Shown: piece after piece, positions 37,001 through 42,762 of the stretch
Layout: each line of letters starts with the position of its first letter
Numbering within the stretch: the stretch's first letter is position 1
Assembly: GCF_963678635.1 (NCBI RefSeq)
Contig: NC_087069.1
Coordinates: forward strand, 27,082,303 to 27,146,302
DNA length: 64,000 bases
Source of the DNA: Symsagittifera roscoffensis
Lineage: Eukaryota; Xenacoelomorpha; Acoela; Convolutidae
Direction of reading: 5' to 3'
Translations under genes and position numbers: made by a program
The notes under the pieces: model-generated
What the model was told of the DNA's origin: nothing
Database searches by the model: none
Seen by the model: only the letters and a program-made list of their open reading frames with translations

Positions 37001-40000
37001 CCTCCATGTACTTAGACGATGCTGAGAAAAAAACTCAACGAACGAATTAAAATGCCGGCAGTAGTGTGGGGGGCTGAACAATTTCTGAATTAAATATTGG
37101 GCAGGAAGTTTCAAGTAGTAACGGATGACAAAGCGTTAGTTTCACTCTTAAATGGCAACTACAATAAAACCAGAACCATGTTCAGTCGCCAAAAGCGGTA
37201 GTTGGATCGATTAACTCCTTTCGATTTCCAAGTTGAACATTAGCCGGGAGCGAAATATGGGTTGATGGAATACCTATCGCAAAACCCGAGCCATGAGGCA
37301 ACGCCGATTAGTAAATGCGATAATTTTTTTACTGTCGCAAAGATCAATTTGATACTCACTGCTCTCGGTTTAGTCAAAAATAATGCTTCCAGGGGACCTA
37401 ACGTTCGTAATAACCCATCCAGGGGACCTAATGTAACTAATAATAGCCGATCATCTATTAATAGAAATGAAACATGCAAAAGTTCTTCGCGCGATGCGCC
37501 AAGTTCTGCGTCAAGTTCTGCGAGCGGATATGGACCAATCAGAAGCAAGAAATATGCAGAAACGAACGAGAATTTATTCGGTGGCATTACTCATTCAGAA
37601 AAAAGTTACAGGAAATTTTGAATTCGAACAATTAGATTAAACTGGACCGCAGCTTTAGAAAAATTGGAGAGATATTGAAAAAAAACTTTCAAGTTTAAAT
37701 ATCAGTAGTGATGAAATAGAAAAATTACCAACACTTTTGAATTTAGAGGCGATTACTAAAGAAACTAGATCGATCAAAAGCAATACCACATTATCGTTAC
37801 CTTCGGCTTTCAAAGGCGAAACAATTCCGCCAGTGGACCCTACTAATCTTGGTATGTCAATTGTTCCCCGCGCATATAAAATCGTGAGCAAAATCACCTC
37901 CTTACATGAGTTATTTAATTTACAGTTTATCGAATCACAATACGCTTCCGACCCACAACTCAATGCCATCAGAGATTCCATTAAAACAAAAGATCTACAC
38001 ATTCAAGAAAAAGTTTATGCTATGAATCGGTCGTATTCCCAATTTGTAAATGATTTTTATGTAAGAGAAAACGTTGTCTGGATGGATGAAAAACTTTCTG
38101 TCCCTATGAACCTTACTACTGCAATTAACATCCGGATCCACGCAATTCACCGCAAATCGGAGTACCCAGAAAAATCCACGTGGATCAGGGAACGAGTTCT
38201 ATGTCATGCGATGTAATAGCTTTCTGTAGCGGGGAGGGCATCGAGATCATAAAATTGCCTGGTAATGATCACCGTGCAACCGAATGTCTAGAGCGTATCA
38301 TTAAAAGTCAAAAAAATTCGATATTAACATTCGCGTAGGAAAACATCGGAACCGTCGGAGAAAATGGTCGAAATGGCCCTTGGCGCTCTCAGGTTTTCAA
38401 AGAATGCAACATTGAATATCTAGCCGTTCGAGGCGCATCACGGTCGGGAAGCGAATACGATGCTAAGAAATCTAACGAAAAAATCCTCCTGCAAAATCTA
38501 AATTCGTCTCGCGTTGTTAAAACGAAGAATGCTTGTTTAGATGAAGCTGACCTAAAAGTGAAAGATATGCCACATCCGGCCGACTGTTTTGAAGCCAAGA
38601 GTGCAGGCTCAACCAGGGGCGCAAATTGAGCAACCAGGGCCCTCCGGCTCTCTCTATCAGCGGACAGAGGATCGGAACCTAAAATGGTATGAAATAATTT
38701 ATTCAAACGTGAAAACAGAAAGTTCCCATACGTTGACGCTTTACCATGAAGTTGTGCTGAGGAAATTGGGTGTGGCAGTGAAACCACAAGCTAAGAGGAC
38801 TATGAAAAACTACCGGGAACCGCAATCACCACAGGAAGTGAAACAACGAAATAAGGAAAAAACCGAAGCAGAACCCAAAGAGCTAAAACAGTCGGGATGA
38901 TGATTCGATCCAAACAATTGCTCGGAAACTGACGAAAATGACAACTGCCAATAATCTCGACGAAACGGGCTTCGGGAACCGCAACACGAAGAAGAAGCAG
39001 CGGCGACTCTTCTCCATTACCAGAGGGACAAACACCGGCTACGGAACAAGGCATCCAAAACAATCTAAATGATAAACAAGGCGACGAGGGAAGCCACACG
39101 ACAATGGAAGTGACAATAATACCATTCCAGTATGCGACCCAGGAAACTCGTCTGCTCCACGGGAGCTTCAGAGAAAGCGCGACAAAGTCGATTAGTTTCA
39201 TACAGCAGCCAAGAGGCCAGCCAGGATGAGACGGCGTCTCGACTTAGTGAACGCAAACGTTAGACAACATAGCCAAGAAAGAAGATACAGCGGGAAAAAT
39301 GAGTAAAACTGAAAAACATTAATACTGTTGTGAGCCGCCCAGGGAGAGGGATGACCAGCGTTCGGTCAAAAACTCAAAACCTTATTACTAAAATGAGAGA
39401 TTTCTTTAGTTGTTCAAAAACTCGTAAATACAAAACTTTTTCAGTTTTTAAACCTAACAATCAGAAATTTTCAACAATTAATTTGTACACTTTTGCCAAA
39501 CAACTTGTCGCAGTTTATCAGTCATAAGTCCCAGGATTTCAGTCATCAAGTTTTCTTCTATTCCATTCATTTAAAGTTTTTCATCTATCGAAGGAGGAGT
39601 GTCATATGGTGCTAATTCATTTCATGAGAGTTCTCTATTTTCAGCCATCAATCAGCTGTCATTTATGGTGCTAATTAGTTCTTGGCAAGTCCCGGCCTTT
39701 GGTGCTGTCTGTCATCTTCGGTTGATCTCTGTAATCACTCTTGCTTTGCTGTAATTTGGTTACTCATGCTTTATTGTTTTGAAAAAAGCATTTGATACAG
39801 TTGATCGGAAAATTTTGCTTGACAAACTTTATCAATATGGGTTCAAAGAGAAAATTCACAAGTTAATGAAAGACTATCTTACAGGGAGAAAACAATATGT
39901 TTATTTGAATCAATCCGTCTCAAATATGCTAGAATGCACAAAAGTTGTTCCTCAAGGTTCAGTTTTGGGGCCATTTCTGTTCCTTTTATACATAAATTTT

Positions 40001-42692
40001 ACAATTTGCTTTGGATTTAAGTAGTAACAACAATTACTTCTACAGATCTTTTGTCTTTCGGTCTGTCAACATTGTGTGATTTGACCCCAATTTGAGTTGA
40101 AGTTGACAATTTTAGAAAAATTACATTTCGAAAAGAAAATTTTTATATAGGTCAAGTCGAAAATTTTGAAAACTTAAAGTCGGAAAAATTCATTAAAGAT
40201 TGCTTCTCGATTGTATTCAAACGCCGGCAAGAGTACCACAAAGCAATTTTTTGACGCCTTTGATAATTAGCAGTTATGTCAAATCGCAAGACAAAAAATT
40301 GATAAAAACGGAGAACTGATAGGAAAACGCGGATAACAATTTCAATTCTTGCTTGTATTTCAGCCTCAAGTGCTGTAAAAACAATTCTAGTAGACAGTCT
40401 AGCTGGATTTATCTGTCTTTCATTATTTTCAAGACCACTTTAAACCGCAGTAATACAAAGTGTGCCATTTTTGCCAAAGCTTACAAATAGATTAAAGAAA
40501 ATAGCGGCCACTCTGAAACTATAAAAAAAATGAGATTATACTCACACTGAAGCTGGGAATTAGAAATGTTCTGATGAAAACTGATACTGAAAAAAAAGTT
40601 TAGCTTACTAAAAAAGCTCTCAGATGATTAATTCTTTTTTTTTTCGAGTTACTTAAAAAACTAAGATAAAAATTGCCTAGAGTTGTTTGTAGATTCTAAG
40701 GGGCTGCAAATAATCGAAAACACAAAAAATTGTAAGAGCATGTGTCATATGGTGCTAATTCAGTTCATGAGAGTTCTCTATTTCCAGCCATCAATCAGCT
40801 GTAATTTGTGGTGCTAGTTAGTTCTTGGAAGGTCCCGGCCTTCGGTGCTGTCTGTCATCTTCGGTTGACCTCTGTAATCACTCTTGCTTTGCTGTAATTT
40901 GGTTACTCCTACTTTATTGATTTGAAAAAAGCATTTGATACAGTTGATCGGAAAGTTTTGCTTGACAAACTTTATCAATATGGGTTCAAAGGGAAAATTC
41001 ACACGTTAATGACAAACTATCTCACAGGGAGAAAACAATATGTTTATTTGAATCAATCCGTCTCAAATATGCTAGAATGTACAAAAATTGTTCCTCAAGG
41101 TTCAGTTTTGGGGCCATTTCTGTTCCTTTTATACATAAATGATATGCCGTCGGCCAGCAACGTTTAGCTAACATTATTTGCAGATGATACAACGGTAGTC
41201 GATGCTCAAAAATGGGCATCCAAAACGAAGTTCCAGACAGAACTAATTAAAATATGTAATTGGTGCAATAATAACAAACTGCTCATAAATCGAAAGAAGT
41301 GCAAAATAATGAAGTTTGGACGGGATAACTTGAAAGAAAAATTTTCTCTTGGTAATAATGTACTCACCGAGGTTTCTGATTTTAGGTAGGTATTTAGGAA
41401 TTCAAATGGACAACAGACTCAAATTTGAATGTCATATTAATAATGTTTAATAATATTCAAAGAAACTTTTAATCAACTTCGTGGTAAAACTCCCCTTGAA
41501 ACTTTTAATTTGGAATCTCTGAATAATCGTCGGGTTACTCGGGCCTCTGTGGCAAAAACTTTACCAAGCATGAAAACTAGAACACAAATAATGCAACGTT
41601 CATGGAAAAATGTGTCTCTTAAATGTTATAATTTTTTGAAATCAAACGAGCTGATACCAGATAATCTAAACCAATTAACTGAGCATCAACTAAATGGGTA
41701 TTTCAAAAAATTGTTTTCATAGTTTCTTAAAGATAATGGAAATCTTTTAGATTTATTTTTTTGAATCATCAAGTCGGATACTATCTCGCAACTTCTGTCA
41801 TAGGTTTTTTCAGGGTCATGCCTCGATAAGCTGCATAGCTTTTTGCATGATCCTTGGTGGGTTTGATTTTTACATGCGCTTGATTGTTTACCTGTCTGTA
41901 TAATATTACTCTCCTAAATAAACTATACTCTTGGATTTAGCTCTGTAAGATTAAGTTACATTACTGTCGGAAATTACCATTTTCAACAATCATCATTCTC
42001 ACCACAAGGCTACGACCAATTCATGTACTACAACTTGTTATTAACTTGATATCATGAAAAAATGAAAAACTAACCTAGAACTTATCTTTATAAGCCATTT
42101 ATTTAAGAACTGACAACTCTGTGTAGACTGTTTTTACCCTAGATAGATAAAGTGCGTTCTGCTGTACTGAGACGCATGTGTACTGTTTTGCAATATGTTT
42201 TGTGCATAAGAACCGAATTGGGTCTATCTAAAAACTGCTGGTTGATAGAAAATTTATCAAATCAAGGATAAAACATAGGAATTGATATCGGGAGTTGGCT
42301 TTTACCAAAATGGAGTCAATATCCAGGGTTAAAAACATATCAAAATTAAATATCACAATTTTTATTATATTTCATTAAGTATCATTAATGATTAGCGTGT
42401 CCATAACCAGACGCAGAAAAACTATCTCGACTACTGCCGTAACTATGGCTCATTATCACGCAAAATCCTAATTATAGGTGCTGCCGGTAACCGGGAAATT
42501 CACCCTCAATTAAAGTACCCCGAACCGGAGTGGTCCTTCATGAGGAAAAGCGAATACGGACTAGCATACTTGAAGGTGCTGGATCGACTGACTCTGGAAA
42601 TCAGCCAGTACTCAATTGATGCGGGAAAAAACATTGACCAGTTCATAGTTAAGAAGAGCCAAAATTACCCGAATTTTGGACCAGCTGTCTGA
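18782..42692 (+). CDS. Purple acid phosphatase (acid phosphatase type 7-like), seven exons, N-terminus missing
   Basis: Metallophosphoesterase of the purple acid phosphatase family, which hydrolyses phosphomonoesters with a binuclear metal centre in the secretory/lysosomal pathway. Exons 18782-19000, 20380-20577, 21351-21476, 29078-29208, 30087-30254, 30689-30854 and 42478-42692 join with consistent phases into about 406 codons. The family's N-terminal beta domain (DPSSMFVTW) is followed by all five metal motifs in order: [22 protein letters not shown] and YGHKH. The first exon (signal peptide) was not found, which fits the shortfall against about 440 residues in animal relatives. Introns 4 and 5 use GC donors. 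Intron 3 holds a nested gene; intron 6 holds an LTR element. Family is certain; exon borders are inferred. Confidence 0.92.
19090..19990 (+). mobile_element. LINE (CR1/Jockey-like) 3' fragment in phosphatase intron 1
   Basis: The plus strand reads [14 protein letters not shown] and [13 protein letters not shown] from about 19100 (RT motifs 4 and 5 with catalytic DD). After frame breaks, a 134-codon stretch at 19429-19833 contains [11 protein letters not shown] and the [10 protein letters not shown]-like tail. Same family and strand as the copies at 16.3, 33.1, 39.7 and 40.9 kb. 5' truncated and inactive. Confidence 0.85.
20380..20577 (+). CDS. Phosphatase exon b: metal motifs I and II
   Basis: Acceptor TTTCAG|AATAC and donor GATATTG|GTAAGT. 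Encodes FQFRTFPP (end of the N-terminal domain), then [12 protein letters not shown] with the first metal-binding Asp, then IIWHLGDI. The GDxxY motif is completed by the next exon (Ala codon split, then Tyr). Confidence 0.93.
21351..21476 (+). CDS. Phosphatase exon c: GNHE motif
   Basis: Acceptor TTTCTGTAG|CGTAT and donor TTCTCAG|GTAACT. Encodes [17 protein letters not shown] and [14 protein letters not shown]; the GNHE Asn and His are metal ligands, and the preceding Tyr supplies the charge-transfer ligand of GDxxY. Phase 1 at both borders. Confidence 0.93.
21635..21980 (-). repeat. Interspersed repeat family P, inverted copy
   Basis: Opens with TAGCGGAATTAAGGGGGCGGGGG on the plus strand and ends in a C-run (CCCCCCCCC). 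In its internal part, a hypothetical reading [16 protein letters not shown] matches [16 protein letters not shown] read on the minus strand of the 29.65-29.86 kb copy, so the two cores are inverted relative to each other. Lies in phosphatase intron 3. Confidence 0.7.
21982..22936. other. Intron sequence, nothing recognised
   Basis: AT-rich part of phosphatase intron 3 between a repeat copy and the 3' end of the nested gene. The nested gene's 3' UTR should start at its upper end on the minus strand; no AATAAA was seen close by. Confidence 0.4.
22937..23022 (-). CDS. Nested gene exon 4: PPPY C-terminus
   Basis: Acceptor GTTTTTAG|AAACC in phase 1, stop TAG at 22937-22939. Encodes [14 protein letters not shown] and MEPPPYSS. 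The PPPY motif close to the C-terminus is the diagnostic feature. Confidence 0.78.
22937..25346 (-). CDS. Shisa/CYYR1-like single-pass membrane protein, nested in phosphatase intron 3
   Basis: Four minus-strand exons (25346-25144, 23690-23570, 23383-23293, 23022-22937) join in phase to 166 codons plus stop signal included in the last exon. The product has an N-terminal signal peptide ([13 protein letters not shown]), a short Asp/Cys-rich ectodomain with CC and paired cysteines, one transmembrane helix ([19 protein letters not shown]) followed by juxtamembrane VSCC, and a Tyr/Gln/Pro-rich cytoplasmic tail ending MEPPPYSS with a PPxY WW-binding motif. This is the architecture of Shisa and CYYR1 proteins, adaptors acting at ER or plasma membrane. 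Orthology is inferred from architecture. The donor of exon 2 (TCA|GTTAAC) is weak and may be placed differently. Confidence 0.75.
23293..23383 (-). CDS. Nested gene exon 3: cytoplasmic tail
   Basis: Acceptor TTACATCAG|AAG and donor ATCCTG|GTACTT. Encodes a basic start followed by [11 protein letters not shown] and [11 protein letters not shown], low-complexity Gln/Tyr/Pro tail typical of this architecture. An alternative acceptor 21 bp upstream keeps the same frame. Confidence 0.65.
23570..23690 (-). CDS. Nested gene exon 2: transmembrane segment
   Basis: Acceptor TTCTTTTTTAG followed by one base that completes the split Leu codon of exon 1, then [31 protein letters not shown] roughly 22-residue hydrophobic stretch with flanking cysteines. 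The 3' border is uncertain. Confidence 0.78.
23965..25079. mobile_element. 1.1-kb TIR element rich in ATAATCGATTAT palindromes
   Basis: The first 36 bp (starting CCCGCACCGGAGTTCCATGG) are repeated exactly in inverted orientation at 25044-25079. A third, direct copy of most of this terminus lies at 24460-24484, so a shorter element may be nested within. The interior has dozens of near-palindromic TAATCGATTATAATGG motifs, long C-runs and no coding frame. It occupies intron 1 of the nested gene, 64 bp from its first exon. No clear target-site duplication. Non-autonomous DNA transposon is the best reading; superfamily unknown. Confidence 0.85.
24515..24570. repeat. Poly-C tracts
   Basis: Two C-runs of about 14 each separated by GTTTACCGCCAACAA, inside the 1.1-kb TIR element. 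Exact lengths are likely to be sequencing- or assembly-sensitive. Confidence 0.9.
25144..25346 (-). CDS. Nested gene exon 1: signal peptide and Cys-rich ectodomain
   Basis: ATG at 25344-25346; donor AGTCT|GTGAGT, leaving phase 2. Encodes the hydrophobic leader and [26 protein letters not shown]. The frame stops just past the donor, as expected for intron sequence. Confidence 0.8.
25347..27909. other. Intron sequence, nothing recognised
   Basis: Phosphatase intron 3 upstream of the nested gene; its promoter should lie at the low end on the minus strand. There is a GT-rich patch near 25567-25600. Otherwise AT-rich with short frames only. Confidence 0.4.
27910..27998. repeat. 48-bp direct duplication
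   Basis: The 41-bp phrase starting AAAAACACCAGCAAATAATC is present at 27910 and 27958, exact by eye, so it is probably a recent local duplication. Confidence 0.9.
28210..28705 (-). mobile_element. MITE-like element M, diverged copy
   Basis: Shares with 33350-33907 (inverted) the landmarks GGTCTATGGAGCAG, AATTTGGAACGATTTCTAAGAC, the GCGTTAATAGCGCGAA...ATCGCGC palindromic core and the terminus TATTCCGTTACTTT. More diverged than the other copies. Non-coding. Confidence 0.75.
28740..28915 (+). mobile_element. MITE-like element M, 3' partial copy
   Basis: Contains GTGGGGGATGATTTTCA, then a T-rich run, then a diverged GGCCCTGACACGAGCA terminus corresponding to GCCCTGATACGAGCAGTC of the 33.9-kb copy. 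Lies head-on against the inverted copy at 28210-28705. Confidence 0.6.
29078..29208 (+). CDS. Phosphatase exon d, GC donor
   Basis: Acceptor TTTGTTTCAG|AGTAC completes the split codon. Encodes [32 protein letters not shown] and YGTGQLQ, matching the segment between metal motifs III and IV of the family. Ends at CAACTTCAG|GCAAGG, a GC-AG type donor, in phase 0. Confidence 0.9.
29385..29960 (+). repeat. Interspersed repeat family P, longest copy
   Basis: Bounded by GCGCGGATCTAGGAATTTTTC followed by G-rich sequence and, at the other end, a long C-run followed by AAATCCGCTACTG, so the ends are weakly inverted (GCGGAT/ATCCGC). Contains GAGCTCTCCCAAATCACTA and CCCCCTCAAAATTAG as in the other copies. 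Sits in phosphatase intron 4. Confidence 0.75.
30087..30254 (+). CDS. Phosphatase exon e: GHRPMYC motif, GC donor
   Basis: Acceptor TTACTCAG|GCTCAA. Encodes [18 protein letters not shown] and [17 protein letters not shown]; the His of GHRP is a metal ligand. The open frame would hit a stop 6 bp after the inferred GC donor (AACGAG|GCACCA), which gives the correct phase into the next exon. This donor is weak. Confidence 0.85.
30689..30854 (+). CDS. Phosphatase exon f: GHxH motif
   Basis: Acceptor CATATCAG|TATTAC and donor ATCACAG|GTAACC. Encodes [33 protein letters not shown] and [13 protein letters not shown] holds the last two metal-ligand histidines. Confidence 0.93.
31087..31200. repeat. 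23-bp minisatellite, about 5 units
   Basis: Tandem units of GTCGAAYTGGGTCGAAACAT plus AAA, with point differences. Part of a broader GTCGAA/GGTCG vocabulary seen again at 31.96-32.54 kb. In phosphatase intron 6. Confidence 0.85.
31601..31880. repeat. Two-copy tandem repeat of about 150 bp
   Basis: The phrases TTGAAGCTAAAGCTAAAAA, TTTTGGTACAA, TGCAC-AAGC-ACTGTCATCATCAAT and AAATTACCA occur in the same order twice (from about 31607 and 31758). Copies have diverged. Confidence 0.8.
31960..32545. repeat. GGTCGCGAAAGTC-type repeat
   Basis: Same vocabulary as 4.92-5.13 and 52.44-52.97 kb (GGTCGCGAAAATCTGG, GTCGCAAAAGTCTGGA, CTCGACCCGG). Runs of GTCGAACTTGGTC follow. Locally GC-richer; no coding content. 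Confidence 0.75.
32546..33119. other. Intron sequence, nothing recognised
   Basis: AT-rich part of phosphatase intron 6 with no identifiable element. Confidence 0.4.
33120..33349 (+). mobile_element. LINE fragment, RT N-terminal region
   Basis: The plus strand reads [34 protein letters not shown], matching RT motifs 1-2 of CR1/Jockey-type LINEs (PISLTPxFSKxFERL...NQFGFRKxHS). It is interrupted by a MITE-like element at 33350. Together with the LINE at 39744-39997 it explains the duplication breakpoint described in the findings. Confidence 0.7.
33350..33907 (+). mobile_element. MITE-like element M, best copy
   Basis: About 560 bp starting TGTTCCGACTTTCGATACGA (this end is itself duplicated once in tandem). 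Near the other end it has GGCAGTCGGAACA, the inverted form of TGTTCCGACT, followed by the hairpin CAGGGCTTCGCCCTG and GATACGAGCAGTCTTG. The core has the palindromic stretch CGCGATATAATTCGCGC. Other copies: 28.21, 48.2, 49.1 and 49.3 kb. Non-autonomous; no coding frame. Confidence 0.85.
33908..34650. repeat. Duplicated flank, copy A (743 bp)
   Basis: Unique-looking intron sequence repeated almost identically at 39998-40742. It directly precedes the 5' LTR in copy A and a LINE-bearing LTR in the second copy. Ends with CAAG, the element's target-site duplication. Confidence 0.95.
34651..34865 (+). repeat. 5' LTR (215 bp)
   Basis: Begins TGTTATATGGTGCTAATTC and ends TTTTCAACA, with TG...CA termini. 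The length equals the third LTR once its LINE is removed (144 + 71 = 215). Immediately followed by TGGCGCAG, where the tRNA primer-binding site is expected. Confidence 0.9.
34865..35262 (+). pseudogene. gag relic
   Basis: Open from 34865 ([16 protein letters not shown]) through [17 protein letters not shown] frameshift near 35040 moves the homologous reading to the overlapping frame 34984-35262 ([16 protein letters not shown]). The [12 protein letters not shown] segment is repeated in the minus-strand element at 60.1 kb. No zinc knuckle is retained before the protease. Confidence 0.8.
34866..34884 (+). promoter_or_regulatory. tRNA primer-binding site candidate
   Basis: TGGCGCAGCCAGCAG directly abuts the 5' LTR and begins with the TGG complementary to the CCA end of a tRNA. 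The TGGCGCAG start resembles that of Gypsy elements primed by tRNA-Ser; the tRNA identity is inferred. Confidence 0.55.
35362..35772 (+). pseudogene. Retroelement protease relic, active site altered
   Basis: Aligns with the minus-strand copy from VVHSWD to the PSIIGR region. The active-site segment reads [13 protein letters not shown] where the other copy has RVWIDSGSPISIF, so the catalytic Asp is Asn here. A stop at 35770 breaks the frame; the homologous reading resumes at 35769-36008 ([16 protein letters not shown]). Confidence 0.85.
36240..37260 (+). pseudogene. RT/RNase H relic, catalytic Asp pair deleted
   Basis: Starts with YQMPN-type sequence at 36258 and continues with many frame breaks. 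At 36540 the reading [13 protein letters not shown] lacks the residues holding the catalytic DD that are present in the minus-strand copy (AFIDDILVVTKGT). RNase H fragments follow (HFDIHKDI near 36893, [14 protein letters not shown] near 37120). Confidence 0.85.
37262..38216 (+). pseudogene. Linker and integrase N-terminal relic
   Basis: Two open stretches (37262-37621 and 37737-38216) align with the linker and pre-integrase region of the minus-strand copy ([37 protein letters not shown]). The frame ends soon after INIRIHAIH; the zinc-binding domain and first catalytic Asp region are missing by deletion. Confidence 0.8.
38200..38900 (+). pseudogene. Integrase core remnant and C-terminal tail
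   Basis: After the deletion, the reading [20 protein letters not shown] with CLERI (Glu of the DDE triad) is recognisable at 38220-38305. The C-terminal [19 protein letters not shown] segment follows at 38730 (38589-38900 is open). Frame is broken repeatedly. Confidence 0.8.
39590..39599 (+). promoter_or_regulatory. Polypurine tract
   Basis: GAAGGAGGAG immediately before the 3' LTR start (TGTCATATGG), as required for plus-strand priming. The minus-strand element has a matching AAGGAGAAG at 55201-55209. Confidence 0.8.
39600..39743 (+). repeat. 3' LTR, first 144 bp
   Basis: TGTCATATGGTGCTAATTCA to ACTCTTG, where a LINE begins. The last 71 bp of the LTR are absent here because the LINE copy is joined to the second copy of the upstream flank. 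Confidence 0.9.
39744..39997 (+). mobile_element. LINE fragment inside the 3' LTR
   Basis: Encodes [20 protein letters not shown] and [17 protein letters not shown] (RT motifs 3-4), near-identical to 40887-41140. Its sequence ends at CATAAAT, after which flank copy A' begins. Starts at exactly the same LTR position as the LINE in the third LTR. Confidence 0.9.
39998..40742. repeat. Duplicated flank, copy A' (745 bp)
   Basis: Near-identical to 33908-34650, with small indels and substitutions. Preceded by LINE sequence instead of the MITE-like element, and followed by the third LTR; the CAAG preceding copy A's LTR is CATG here. Confidence 0.95.
40743..42004 (+). repeat. Third LTR, split by a LINE
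   Basis: LTR parts 40743-40886 and 41934-42004 sum to 215 bp, the length of the intact 5' LTR, and end TTCTCACCA followed by CAAG. No internal element sequence follows, so it behaves as a solo LTR within the duplication. Confidence 0.88.
40887..41926 (+). mobile_element. 5'-truncated LINE (CR1/Jockey-like) with 7-bp target-site duplication
   Basis: Flanked by ACTCTTG at 40880-40886 and 41927-41933. Encodes RT motifs [33 protein letters not shown], and after a [15 protein letters not shown]. The C-terminal part is at 41510-41722, ending NGYFKKLFS. The 3' end has AATAAA (in CTAAATAAACTAT) just before the duplication. Internal stops show it is dead. About 1040 bp. Confidence 0.9.
42478..42692 (+). 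CDS. Phosphatase exon g: C-terminus and stop
   Basis: Acceptor TAATTATAG|GTGCTG completes the Gly of the VITG-AAGNRE motif. Encodes [19 protein letters not shown] and [12 protein letters not shown], the conserved C-terminal domain (W-S-x-x-R-x-x-x-Y-G-x), then TGA at 42690. An ATTAAA poly(A)-signal variant lies at 42757-42762. Confidence 0.93.
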
Positions 42693-42756
42693 AGAAAAAC
42701 GTCATGATGGGTGCATACACTTTTATAGGCAGCTTTGATATATAAGTTATAGAAAC

Positions 42757-42762
42757 ATTAAA
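42757..42762 (+). terminator. Candidate poly(A) signal of phosphatase gene
   Basis: ATTAAA about 65 bp after the stop codon, followed by a T-rich stretch. The site is consistent with a short 3' UTR but is not proven. Confidence 0.4.

Larger units (their letters stand above)
34651..39743 (+). mobile_element. Inactive Gypsy-class LTR retrotransposon in phosphatase intron 6
   Basis: 5' LTR 34651-34865, primer-binding-like TGGCGCAGCCAGCAG immediately after, degenerate gag-protease-RT-RNase H-integrase, purine tract 39590-39599, and 3' LTR from 39600 interrupted at 39743 by a LINE. The same family as the minus-strand element at 55-60 kb (long stretches align by eye, and the 3' non-coding CCAGGGAGAGGG is shared). 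Multiple frameshifts, a protease active-site change, loss of the RT catalytic Asp pair and an integrase core deletion make it dead. Outer target-site duplication CAAG (34647-34650 and 42005-42008). Confidence 0.92.
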
